DNA of 35,806 bases, taken from contig CAMOTP010000002.1 of assembly GCA_946625925.1 (NCBI GenBank), positions 1-35,806 of the forward strand. The letters run 5' to 3'. Source of the DNA: an uncultured Alphaproteobacteria bacterium. Lineage in GTDB: Bacteria; Pseudomonadota; Alphaproteobacteria; Rs-D84. A program made the position numbers and the translations under genes. Numbering within the stretch: the stretch's first letter is position 1; each line of letters opens with the position of its first letter. The notes under the pieces are model-generated. The model was not told the origin of the DNA, did no database searches, and saw only the letters and a program-made list of their open reading frames with translations. This document shows positions 15,068 to 23,168 of the stretch, one piece after another.

Positions 15068-16861
15068 TTAACCAACCAATTTTTTCCAAATAGATTTCTT
15101 TGGTTGTTTCTTTTTTGGATGACGACGTGGTGCCGTTGTTGTTGTACGCTTTGCCTCGATATGTTGTGCGTTTTTCTTTTTCGCATCAGTTGACGGGGCA
15201 TAAGCAGTCAAAATTTCTTCGGTTTTGACTTGTTCCGGTGCAACACGTTGAATAGAATATTGATCAATATTCATCAAACTATCATCGCCAACGATTACAA
15301 TTTCTGTTTCGAATTCTGTTTCCATTGCTGACAATTCGGCACGTTTTTGATTCAACAGATAAATTGCAACATCGGTTGGAACCGTCATAATGATTTTCTG
15401 GGCAGATTTAGCCAACAGTTTTTCTTGTAAATGACGGAACAATATAATAGAAGCCGTTTGAATACTTGGAACCACCCCAGCACCCATACAGTGCGGACAT
15501 GGAACATACGAAGATTCAATAAAACTACTGCGCATACGTTGACGTGACAACATCATCACACCAAATGCATTGATTTTTGCAACCTGGGTACGTGCGCGGT
15601 CGCGTTTCATAACCTCGCGCATTTTCATTTCCAACTTACGATTGTTGCGTTCTTCTTCCATATCGATAAAGTCGATAGCAACAATCCCGGCCAAATCACG
15701 TAATCTTAATTGCAAAGCAATTTCTTCGGCTGCTTCCAAATTAGTATTCAATGCAGTTTGTTCAATGTCTTTTTCCTTGATTGCACGTGAAGAGTTCACA
15801 TCAATCGTCACCATGGCTTCTGTTTGGTTAATAACAATCGACCCCCCAGATGGCAACACAACATATGGACCATGTAAACCTTCTAATTGTTTTTCAACAC
15901 CGGCCTTGACCATCAATGGCAGGGCGGCATCTTTATACAACGTAATTTGTTTGCGTGGTAATTTACCATACAACTGTTGGAAACAAGTTCTGGCAGCATC
16001 ATATGCTTCTTCGCCTTGGATAACCATAGTATCGGATTTATCAGAAATAAAATCACGAACAACACGACGGAGCAGGGAATCTTCGGCATGAATGATTACT
16101 GGTGCGACTGATTCCAATGTTGTTTTACGAATATCATTCCATAAATTAACCAAATAATCGTAATCTTTGGAAATATCCTCAGCCGATGCCCCAGCCGCAG
16201 CCGTACGCAACACAACTGTCATTCCGCGTGGAATTTTCAGGTTATGTAAAATCTCACGCAATCTGGCGCGTTCAGCTTTGTCAGAAATTTTTTTAGAAAT
16301 TCCATAACTATTGCGTTTTCTGGAATTAGGCATCAATACTGCAAAACGACCCGCCAAAGACAAATATGTTGTCATTGACGCACCCTTGCATCCACGTTCT
16401 TCTTTTACACCTTGGATTAACAAAATTTGTTTTGGTTTGATAACGTCTTGGATTTTGAATTCGCGTGCACGTTTCAAAAATTCCTTGTTATCTTCACCAG
16501 AATTTTGATCATCATAATCAGCAACTTCATCTGCCTCATCATCTGGATCTGTATCATCGTCAACGATGTTAGCATGTGCCAATTCTAATAATTTCTTTTT
16601 TTGTTCAGGTGTCACTTGATAATAATCTGGATGGATTTCAGAAAAAGGCAAAAAACCATTTTTCCCAGTTCCATAATCAACAAAAGCGGCCTGTAATGAT
16701 GGTTCAACCCTGATAACCTTGGCCAGATAAATATTACCTTTTATCTGGGGCTTTGTTGTTGTTTCAACATCAAAATCAGACACGCGACCTGTATCAGAAT
16801 CAACAACGACAACGCGTGTTTCTTCTGGGTGGACAGCATCCACGTATATTTTTTTTGACAT
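15068..16861 (-). CDS. rne: Ribonuclease E (short form)
   Basis: The 597-aa endoribonuclease initiates mRNA decay and processes tRNA and rRNA. The N-terminal S1 domain (about 30-150) is interrupted by an acidic Asp/Glu-rich insertion (about 95-125), as in alphaproteobacterial RNase E. The catalytic aspartates are Asp354 (TIDVNSSR) and Asp397 (IDFIDM), and the zinc-link cysteines are Cys455 and Cys458 (CPHC). The spacings of 43 and 101 residues equal those of E. coli Asp303, Asp346 and Cys404. The scaffold tail is almost absent: only about 50 residues follow the core, ending in a lysine/arginine-rich stretch that may bind RNA or membrane. I chose ATG 16861, which has AAAGGA upstream and gives the family start MSKKIYVDA. 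RNase G is the alternative name, but the insertion argues for E. Confidence 0.93.
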   Translation of the reverse strand: MSKKIYVDAVHPEETRVVVVDSDTGRVSDFDVETTTKPQIKGNIYLAKVIRVEPSLQAAFVDYGTGKNGFLPFSEIHPDYYQVTPEQKKKLLELAHANIVDDDTDPDDEADEVADYDDQNSGEDNKEFLKRAREFKIQDVIKPKQILLIQGVKEERGCKGASMTTYLSLAGRFAVLMPNSRKRNSYGISKKISDKAERARLREILHNLKIPRGMTVVLRTAAAGASAEDISKDYDYLVNLWNDIRKTTLESVAPVIIHAEDSLLRRVVRDFISDKSDTMVIQGEEAYDAARTCFQQLYGKLPRKQITLYKDAALPLMVKAGVEKQLEGLHGPYVVLPSGGSIVINQTEAMVTIDVNSSRAIKEKDIEQTALNTNLEAAEEIALQLRLRDLAGIVAIDFIDMEEERNNRKLEMKMREVMKRDRARTQVAKINAFGVMMLSRQRMRSSFIESSYVPCPHCMGAGVVPSIQTASIILFRHLQEKLLAKSAQKIIMTVPTDVAIYLLNQKRAELSAMETEFETEIVIVGDDSLMNIDQYSIQRVAPEQVKTEEILTAYAPSTDAKKKNAQHIEAKRTTTTAPRRHPKKKQPKKSIWKKLVG

Positions 16862-17093
16862 ATAATAATCCTTTTGCGTTAACCGCGCATACATTGGATA
16901 CAATCTGTCCCCATGGGGCATCCACGCCCATGCCAAGGGAAGCAAAAAACGATACCACACATTGCCATGCAAATTGTAGAAATTACTAGTATAATCAACA
17001 CTAAAATAATCCCACTGCTATGCGACAGACACAAGGTTATCAAACACATTTTATAAAAGCAAGCCAAAAGGAAAAAAACTAGATTTATGGTGG
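16862..17093 (-). other. rne leader region with a GC-rich fold and a possible 56-aa membrane peptide
   Basis: The 232 bases before rne hold no clear promoter. The rne-proximal half contains unusually GC-rich inverted sequence: the palindrome CCCCATGGGG near 16910-16919 and, overlapping it, GGCAT/ATGCC and GGGC/GCCC arms. An open frame on the minus strand, 16879-17049, encodes 56 residues with a long hydrophobic stretch (IILVLIILVISTICMAMCG) and a Cys/Gly-rich end (C-P-M-G-T-D-C-I-Q-C). It ends 17 bases before the rne ATG but lacks a Shine-Dalgarno. The region is either a structured 5' leader, as known for E. coli rne autoregulation, or a small upstream gene. Confidence 0.35.
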
Positions 17094-17654
17094 TTATTTA
17101 ATTATTTCCAAAACCTCGGGCAATTTATCACAGATAAAATGTCCACGACCACTAAATTTATGAACCCTGATTGCAGGCATTTCTTTTACAATTTTATCAA
17201 AACTGTTTATGATATAAAAATCGTCATCATCAGATATCATGATATCTGCACCCATAGATGTCCGGTTAATAATATCATTTGATAAATTAAAATCGCGATA
17301 AAATCCAAAAGGTTGATAATTTTCTGTGTCGCAGTATGGCGCAACCAATACAATTTGGCGAACGTGTAATTCCGGATGTGTTGCCATATATTTTAATATA
17401 AAACCACCACCCGCAGAATGTCCGACCAAAACGGTATCTGGATTTATATCTTGAAAATTCATTATGCGTTCCCACTCGTCATATTTCATTAAATTTACAT
17501 GTGCATGTGGAAATGCCGGCATTTGCATTACGACATCGCGGTCTTTTTCAATTTGGAATTGTAACCAATATTTCCATCCCTTGGACGGATTATATTCGCG
17601 TTTTGCCCAGTCATATTCAGGGTCCATAACCCCATGACAAAATATAATATTCAT
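17094..17654 (-). CDS. RBBP9/YdeN-like small alpha/beta hydrolase
   Basis: A 186-aa protein with the compact alpha/beta hydrolase layout of the RBBP9/YdeN family. It begins MNIIFCHGVMDP (oxyanion strand), has the nucleophile elbow VGHSAGGG with the catalytic Ser near residue 80, an Asp-rich turn at about 143-147 and the catalytic His in SGRGHFICDKLPE near residue 172. There is no signal peptide, so it is cytoplasmic. Family members act as serine hydrolases on unknown small esters or peptides. It starts 10 bases after the M48 protease gene and is probably the last gene of the recG unit. Confidence 0.85.
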   Translation of the reverse strand: MNIIFCHGVMDPEYDWAKREYNPSKGWKYWLQFQIEKDRDVVMQMPAFPHAHVNLMKYDEWERIMNFQDINPDTVLVGHSAGGGFILKYMATHPELHVRQIVLVAPYCDTENYQPFGFYRDFNLSNDIINRTSMGADIMISDDDDFYIINSFDKIVKEMPAIRVHKFSGRGHFICDKLPEVLEIIK

Positions 17655-17664
17655 GATTTTTTCC

Positions 17665-18948
17665 TTATTTTTCCAAAATATCCCCAGACTTGATATATTC
17701 AGGGGTGTCTTTATTTAACTTTTGTTGTGCTTTTTTTGCGAATTTTTTTGCCTTTTTAATATCGTTATTCATATTATAAAATTCAGCCAATGCCCAAAAT
17801 TCACGTCCGTCATCATACAGTTTTGCCAACACCCAATATGTAAGTGGTGCAGGTGAAATCAACAAAGAAGTTTTACATAATTCAACACCGCGTTCTTTAT
17901 CCCCGGGTTTGTCGCGTTCAGCCAAAACCAATGCTAATGCAGTTTGAATTTGTGGTGCATTGTTATCAAATTCTAATGCTTTTTCATATGCATTAACACT
18001 GTCATCATAATGCCCCAGTTGATATTCTATATCACCAAGTAATTCATAATAGTAAGGATTATCAGGGTTATGCTTTATCAATGTTTTTATACCAACCAAC
18101 GCAGAATCTAATGCACCGCCACGCATATTCCCAATTGTTCGTGCATAAACAGCAGCATCACTGGAATCACGATATGGATATTTATCTAAAATTCTGCGTT
18201 CTTGATACAGATATCCAATCAATTTAGCACGCGCCAGTTCGTATTCTGAATCTGAATAAGTTTTATATTTCCCAGAATGTTTTATATTTTTTATTTTTTC
18301 GCGGGTATTTTTTAATCGTTCATTGGTTAATGGGTGATTAGTATTGTTTTTATTCATTTTGGATTCTGCTGCACCAATTAAATCCCGCATTTGTTCAAAT
18401 ACAATAATCAGACCCTCAGGGTTTATATTGGCACGCACCATTAAATCAACAGCCAATTCATCTGCAATTCTTTCTTCATCACGCGAAAAAGACAACATTG
18501 ATTGTTTTGCTATTCCGCCAGCCCCAGCCAACACACCGGCACCCAACGATGGATTTCCCCCGGCAACAACCAAACCAATACCCAATGCCTGGATTACCAT
18601 TGCACGTTTCATTTCTGCATCCATTCGTGCAGACATTTGCGCAATGTGGCCACCAACCATATGTCCCAATTCATGTGCCACAACGGCCTGTAATGCATTC
18701 GGATTTTTTATTCGTGTCAACAGACCGGTATAAACAAAAACATCTTCGCCGCCGGTAACAAAAGCATTAAAACTATCATCGTTTACAATGTGTATTTTTA
18801 ACCTGTTTTCAGGTATATCTGCCGCAACTGCCACCGGTGTAATTAATTTGTGCAGTAATTTTTCTACTTCGGTATCATTAACAACAGACAACGCATGCGC
18901 TGGCATAATTACAAACATAGTTATTAAAAATATAAAAAATTTACGCAC
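17665..18948 (-). CDS. Periplasmic M48 metalloprotease with TPR-like repeats (BepA/YfgC-like)
   Basis: A 427-aa exported protease. The signal peptide (about 1-19, MPAHA) is followed by an M48 domain with HELGH (His92, Glu93, His96) and the third zinc ligand Glu159 in FSRDEERIADE. The C-terminal third (about 270-420) has TPR-like helices such as PYYYELLGDIEYQLGHYDDSVNAYEKAL. The same M48-plus-TPR layout occurs in BepA, which degrades or helps assemble stalled outer-membrane proteins and works with BamA. The start is GTG: GGGGAG stands 8 bases upstream and the signal peptide begins there. It overlaps the recG stop by 8 bases, so it is translationally coupled to recG. Confidence 0.92.
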   Translation of the reverse strand: MRKFFIFLITMFVIMPAHALSVVNDTEVEKLLHKLITPVAVAADIPENRLKIHIVNDDSFNAFVTGGEDVFVYTGLLTRIKNPNALQAVVAHELGHMVGGHIAQMSARMDAEMKRAMVIQALGIGLVVAGGNPSLGAGVLAGAGGIAKQSMLSFSRDEERIADELAVDLMVRANINPEGLIIVFEQMRDLIGAAESKMNKNNTNHPLTNERLKNTREKIKNIKHSGKYKTYSDSEYELARAKLIGYLYQERRILDKYPYRDSSDAAVYARTIGNMRGGALDSALVGIKTLIKHNPDNPYYYELLGDIEYQLGHYDDSVNAYEKALEFDNNAPQIQTALALVLAERDKPGDKERGVELCKTSLLISPAPLTYWVLAKLYDDGREFWALAEFYNMNNDIKKAKKFAKKAQQKLNKDTPEYIKSGDILEK

Positions 18949-21004
18949 TTATATTCTCCCCACATCCAAATATATTCATTAAATCGCGTGCCCATACACC
19001 TGTATTATCATCGCATGCCGCACGTGCAGCCAATTTGAATAAATCCCTGTGTTCACGCCAGTCTGCAAAGTGATATTGAATCCAACCACTTTGACGCGTT
19101 CCTAATAACTCACCAACGCCACGCATCATTAAATCCTGTTCTGCTATAACAAAACCATCGTCGGTTTCGCACAGCACGTCCAACCGTTTCAACCCATCGG
19201 GACTGACATTATAACCATACAACAAAATACAATAAGATTGAATTTTTCCACGTCCAACCCTGCCACGTAATTGGTGCAGTGCAGCCAACCCAAATTGTTC
19301 TGCGTTTTCAATAACGATAATAGACGCACGTGGAACATCAATTCCGACCTCGATAACAGTTGTTGCAACTAATAAAGACATATCGGAATCATTATCGGCA
19401 AATTCCGCCATAACTTTATCACGTTCTGCTTTTGGCATTTGACCATGAACCAATCCAGCAGTTGGAAATATTTGTCGCAACATTTCATGACGTGATATAG
19501 CCGCAGCCGTTCCAATACCATTTTCGTCTTGCACCAATGGACAAATCCAAAATACCTTGGCACCATCATCAACTTGTTGTTTTATGCGTAAAATCAAATC
19601 GTTGGTGCGTGCAATTGGCAATTTTGTTGTTTTAATAGGCAAGCGACCAGCAGGCTTTTCATTTATAATTGAAATATCCATATCGCCATACATTGTCATA
19701 GATAATGTTCGCGGAATTGGTGTTGCCGACAAAGCCAATAAATCGACGTTTTTTCCTTTTGCACGCAAAGATTCACGTTGATTAACCCCAAAACGATGCT
19801 GCTCGTCAACTACAACCAATCCTAAATCTTTGTATTCGACATCATCTGAAAACAGTGCGTGCGTTCCTATAACAACCTTGGTTCGACCAGAACGTAACGA
19901 AGTTAATTTTTCACGACGATTAACCCCCTTGTCGCGTCCGGTTAATATATCACATACAATGCCCAGATTATCACACATAGGTTTTATTTTTGCAAAATGT
20001 TGCTGTGCCAAAGTATCAGTAGGTGCCAACAATGCGGTTTGCCCACCATTTTCTGCCATTTTTAATGCAGCAATTAACGCAACAATGGTTTTACCAGATC
20101 CGACATCACCTTGAACCAACCGCATCATAGGTATATCGCCATCCATATCTTTGAATATCTCGTCTAATACACGTTGTTGTGCATTTGTCAGTGAAAAAGG
20201 CAAAGCTTTATAAAATTTATCTAGGTAATTATGTTTTTGTATTCTTGGGATTTTTTTGTTTTTCTGGGTTGTCCGATTGCGTCGACTGATAGCAATAGCG
20301 GTTTGATGTGCCAATAATTCGCAATATGCCAATTTAGAAACATATACAGAATTTGGCAATAAATCATCAGATGCTTTGGCAAAATGTACATGACGTAACG
20401 CATCAAAAAATTCAACCATATACTCATCATCAGAATCAGAAATCACAGAATCCAATTTTGAAAAAATCTGATCACGTACATTTGCAAATGTTTTTTGTGT
20501 CAATCCCTCGCCAGATGGATAAATAGCCTGGGCGGTTGGGATTTTTTTCACATTTTCCATCGTTTCTATAAATTCAGGATGGTTTATCACAGGCGGTTCC
20601 CCAGCTTCGATTTTGCCACTAACCATACGCCATTGACCAATTGGCAATTTTTCCAACCAATAATCTACGAATTTGGAATTAAAAAATTGAATAACCACAG
20701 AATTGCCCATTTTATCGGCACATAACACACGTATTGCACGGGCGCGTTTCATCCAAGGTGCCGTTTTTGGCTTTTTATACGATTTAATCAATAATGGAAT
20801 AGTGATAACAGTGCCTGCATCAACACCAGCGACAGATTCTGCAATATCACGATTTCTGACATACGCGGGTTTATGCAACAAAAAATCTAAAACGCGTCGT
20901 CCCCCCAGTACATCTTCAAATCGGCTGGCCAACACCGGACCAACCCCCTTGATAAATTGTAAATCAGTATTCAAAAAAGCGGCAATTTCACTTCTCATAC
21001 CCAT
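18941..21004 (-). CDS. recG: ATP-dependent DNA helicase RecG
   Basis: This 687-aa superfamily 2 helicase reverses stalled replication forks and branch-migrates Holliday junctions. The N-terminal wedge/OB domain (about 50-160) is followed by the motor with Walker A GDVGSGKT (299-306), motif II DEQH (400-403), SATPIPRT, and the C-terminal motifs LVATTVIEVGIDVP and QLRGRVGRG. Length is close to the usual 690. I favour ATG 21004 (or 20998, two codons later) over a TTG at 21034, because the only good promoter (21025-21053) would start transcription downstream of that TTG. The stop lies inside the next gene, an M48 protease. Confidence 0.95.
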   Translation of the reverse strand: MGMRSEIAAFLNTDLQFIKGVGPVLASRFEDVLGGRRVLDFLLHKPAYVRNRDIAESVAGVDAGTVITIPLLIKSYKKPKTAPWMKRARAIRVLCADKMGNSVVIQFFNSKFVDYWLEKLPIGQWRMVSGKIEAGEPPVINHPEFIETMENVKKIPTAQAIYPSGEGLTQKTFANVRDQIFSKLDSVISDSDDEYMVEFFDALRHVHFAKASDDLLPNSVYVSKLAYCELLAHQTAIAISRRNRTTQKNKKIPRIQKHNYLDKFYKALPFSLTNAQQRVLDEIFKDMDGDIPMMRLVQGDVGSGKTIVALIAALKMAENGGQTALLAPTDTLAQQHFAKIKPMCDNLGIVCDILTGRDKGVNRREKLTSLRSGRTKVVIGTHALFSDDVEYKDLGLVVVDEQHRFGVNQRESLRAKGKNVDLLALSATPIPRTLSMTMYGDMDISIINEKPAGRLPIKTTKLPIARTNDLILRIKQQVDDGAKVFWICPLVQDENGIGTAAAISRHEMLRQIFPTAGLVHGQMPKAERDKVMAEFADNDSDMSLLVATTVIEVGIDVPRASIIVIENAEQFGLAALHQLRGRVGRGKIQSYCILLYGYNVSPDGLKRLDVLCETDDGFVIAEQDLMMRGVGELLGTRQSGWIQYHFADWREHRDLFKLAARAACDDNTGVWARDLMNIFGCGENISA

Positions 21005-21024
21005 AAAAGTACAGAATTTACACT

Positions 21025-21053
21025 TTTTAAGCAAGGAAAATCCATATAGTCAA
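21025..21053 (-). promoter_or_regulatory. Predicted promoter of the recG unit
   Basis: Minus-strand TTGACT (21048-21053), 17-base spacer, TTAAAA (21025-21030). Predicted transcription start is near 21018, leaving a leader of about 14-20 bases; this decides between the possible recG starts. Confidence 0.5.
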
Positions 21054-21080
21054 CATAATATAAAATTATTTTTTTAAGGT

Positions 21081-21109
21081 TTGCATTTCAAAATATAAAT
21101 TGATATGCT
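21081..21109 (+). promoter_or_regulatory. Predicted promoter of the MprF/YbhN-like gene
   Basis: TTGCAT (21081-21086), 17-base spacer, TATGCT (21104-21109), ending 29 bases before the ATG. Confidence 0.4.
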
Positions 21110-21138
21110 GTATGTCATTGACGCATCAAGGAGAAATT

Positions 21139-22197
21139 ATGTCTGGTCAGACAAAAAGAATTTTTAAGAAAATTATCAGTTATGCCGGTATATTTTTCTT
21201 TATGTTGGCGGCATTTATGTTGTGGTGGCAACTGCGTAATTACAGTTTGCACGACATTTTTAATGCAATTTTTGCAATTCCAAAGCGTAATTTGATTGCT
21301 GCATGTGTTGCGTGTTTTGGTGGATATTTGGCATTATCTTTATATGATTATTTGGCATTAAATTATGTTGGTGGACGTGTTTCTTGGTGGAAATGGATGC
21401 TGGCAGGAATGTTAGGGTTCGCTATCAGTAACAATGCCGGACATGCTGTGGTCAGTGGTGGCGCAATTCGTTATCGTCTGTATACCCGGTGGCGTATTAC
21501 GGGTGGTGATATATTGAAAATGCTGACTTTTTCGGGATTTACATACTTTCTGGGTTGTACAGCAATAGTTATCATCGGTTTCTTTTTGATTCCACATGAT
21601 ATTATAAATCAATCATCTGGCACCAGTATGGGCTTGGGGGCCTTGTTCATATTCTGTTTGGGGGTAATATTGGCTTATTTTGGGATGACGGTGTTTTTTC
21701 ACGATAAACAGATAAAAATAGGTCAAATTGTATTTAAAGTTCCACAAACAAAAACAGCATTTTTACAAACTGTATTGGGTATAACAGACAGTGTATTAGC
21801 TGGTATGGTGTTATATTTTTGTCTGATTCCGTTTTGGCATATATCATTTGGGACGTATATTGGATTGTTTGTTATTGCACAAACAACTGGTGTATTCAGT
21901 CAGGTCCCGGGTGGAATAGGGGTATTTGAAACAATATTCTTGTTGGCTTTGCCGGAAAATGTGGACAAGGCAACGGTGTTTGGTGCATTGTTGGCATATC
22001 GTATAATTTATTATGTTTTGCCATTGTTGGGTGTGGGCAGTTTGTTTATTATCTATGAACGGTGGTTGCGTGCGCGTATGAAACGTTGGTTGGCCGAGGC
22101 ACACGACAAAAGGGTAGAAGTCGTGGAAAAAATAAAAACCGTCACAAAATCGGTCAAAGATAACGTCACCAAAAAAATTCCCCACAGAAAAAAATAA
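21139..22197 (+). CDS. MprF/YbhN-type membrane protein (lysylphosphatidylglycerol synthase TM region, UPF0104)
   Basis: The 352-aa polytopic protein matches the membrane half of MprF and the YbhN/UPF0104 family, a lipid-flippase-like fold of about eight helices. Diagnostic parts are GFAISNNAGHAVVSGGAIRYRLY (about residues 95-117) and the later motif FSQVPGGIGVFETIFL (about 255-270), both conserved in the family. There is no C-terminal GNAT-type synthase domain, so it cannot aminoacylate lipids itself. The C-terminal tail (about 320-352) is highly basic and cytoplasmic. The ATG is preceded by AAGGAG at perfect spacing; an in-frame ATG 39 bases upstream has no such signal. The lipid moved is unknown. 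Confidence 0.88.
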   Translation: MSGQTKRIFKKIISYAGIFFFMLAAFMLWWQLRNYSLHDIFNAIFAIPKRNLIAACVACFGGYLALSLYDYLALNYVGGRVSWWKWMLAGMLGFAISNNAGHAVVSGGAIRYRLYTRWRITGGDILKMLTFSGFTYFLGCTAIVIIGFFLIPHDIINQSSGTSMGLGALFIFCLGVILAYFGMTVFFHDKQIKIGQIVFKVPQTKTAFLQTVLGITDSVLAGMVLYFCLIPFWHISFGTYIGLFVIAQTTGVFSQVPGGIGVFETIFLLALPENVDKATVFGALLAYRIIYYVLPLLGVGSLFIIYERWLRARMKRWLAEAHDKRVEVVEKIKTVTKSVKDNVTKKIPHRKK

Positions 22198-22237
22198 TTG
22201 ACTTTTTGCTTGATTTGTCAATTTTTTATGCTATATT
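22196..22237 (+). promoter_or_regulatory. Promoter of the 282-aa gene embedded in an inverted repeat
   Basis: TTGATT (22210-22215), 16-base spacer and extended TGC-TATATT (-10 at 22232-22237). The -35 lies in the loop of a 7-bp inverted repeat AATTGAC/GTCAATT (22196-22202, 22217-22223). The repeat is followed by a T-run, so it may also terminate the upstream gene, or be an operator. Confidence 0.5.
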
Positions 22238-22265
22238 TGGTATTGAAATCAACAAGGGGTGATGA

Positions 22266-23114
22266 ATGTACCAAGCAAAATTAGAATCTTTTTTATCAGA
22301 TTTATTGAACACAGATTCACTTGGTGGATATTTTTGGAATTTGATGGATTTGGCCAAGGGTAATATGGAACATTATTCTGGTCCACGCGATGAATCTGAT
22401 TATTACAGAATTATGGCGGGAAATAATTCTGACGAATATAAACGCCATAGCAAGGTATTGTTGGATTTTTATGAAAACATAGACAGCGACTATACAAAAA
22501 AATGTCTGACTTATTTTTTCTGGGTGGCTCCATTGGTTGTAGAACCATACCAATTTCAATCTATATTTTCTGGGACTAATTATCGTGAAATAGATTGTTA
22601 TACATGTATTATCGCAGATATTAATATGTTTTCGAATTCTAAATTAAAATACGATTTGTTAACTCGTATTATGAATAGAATAGAAAACAAATATGGTTTA
22701 AATAAAAAATATCGTACGGTTGTTCCAATGCAAGAAATGGATGAACAGGTGTACGAAGTTGCGCGTTTTTTCCGTGCAAATTGTAAATATGCAAAACAAG
22801 ATAATCCACAAATACGTGAAACATTACTGCAAGATTTGCATGGTTTTATGCGTTTTGCAAACCCCAGCAATGTAAAGTTGGATTATGCCAAAAGGCTGAG
22901 ACAGGTTTTGTTTCAAAAATTGCAACATACAATAAAAACTAATAATACTGACCAGGCCATACATGATGTATGCGCCCAAGCATATCAATATATTGCTGGT
23001 GCCAGTGCCGCAAATCAAACCTTTGTCGAACAGGCTTGGGATGAATTTGATTATCCTGCAATTATTGGCGTTCCATCAGTCGTGCAAAAAATATTAGATT
23101 CAAAAACAAAATAA
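22266..23114 (+). CDS. Hypothetical protein, 282 aa, no recognised family
   Basis: A 282-aa protein starting after AAGGGGTGATGA. It has no signal peptide and no confident membrane helix, although residues 82-95 (YFFWVAPLVV) are hydrophobic. It is mainly helical in appearance and rich in Tyr, Asn and Asp. Five cysteines are scattered (for example C-Y-T-C near residue 115) without a metal-binding pattern. I recognise no family and no catalytic motif. It is a single-gene unit with its own promoter and a shared terminator. It converges with a 776-aa coiled-coil gene and is one of several large orphans in this part of the window. Confidence 0.85.
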   Translation: MYQAKLESFLSDLLNTDSLGGYFWNLMDLAKGNMEHYSGPRDESDYYRIMAGNNSDEYKRHSKVLLDFYENIDSDYTKKCLTYFFWVAPLVVEPYQFQSIFSGTNYREIDCYTCIIADINMFSNSKLKYDLLTRIMNRIENKYGLNKKYRTVVPMQEMDEQVYEVARFFRANCKYAKQDNPQIRETLLQDLHGFMRFANPSNVKLDYAKRLRQVLFQKLQHTIKTNNTDQAIHDVCAQAYQYIAGASAANQTFVEQAWDEFDYPAIIGVPSVVQKILDSKTK

Positions 23115-23135
23115 AATATTTGTTATGGAATAAAA

Positions 23136-23163
23136 AAAAAAGAGGCATTTCGCCCCTTTTTTA
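23136..23163. terminator. Bidirectional terminator between convergent orphan genes
   Basis: The hairpin pairs an A-run plus G with C plus a T-run around GGC/GCC (loop ATTTC), interrupted by one A-C mismatch. It fills the 54-base gap between the 282-aa gene and the convergent 776-aa gene, and both strands have a T-tail. Confidence 0.7.
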
Positions 23164-23168
23164 TATAT

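Noticed and set aside
15570..16091. Plus-strand open frame of 173 codons inside rne
   Set aside because: Antisense shadow of the conserved RNase E catalytic core; no start signal.
18941..21034. TTG start for RecG ten codons upstream of the ATG
   Set aside because: The predicted transcription start (near 21018) lies downstream of the TTG, and no Shine-Dalgarno precedes it.
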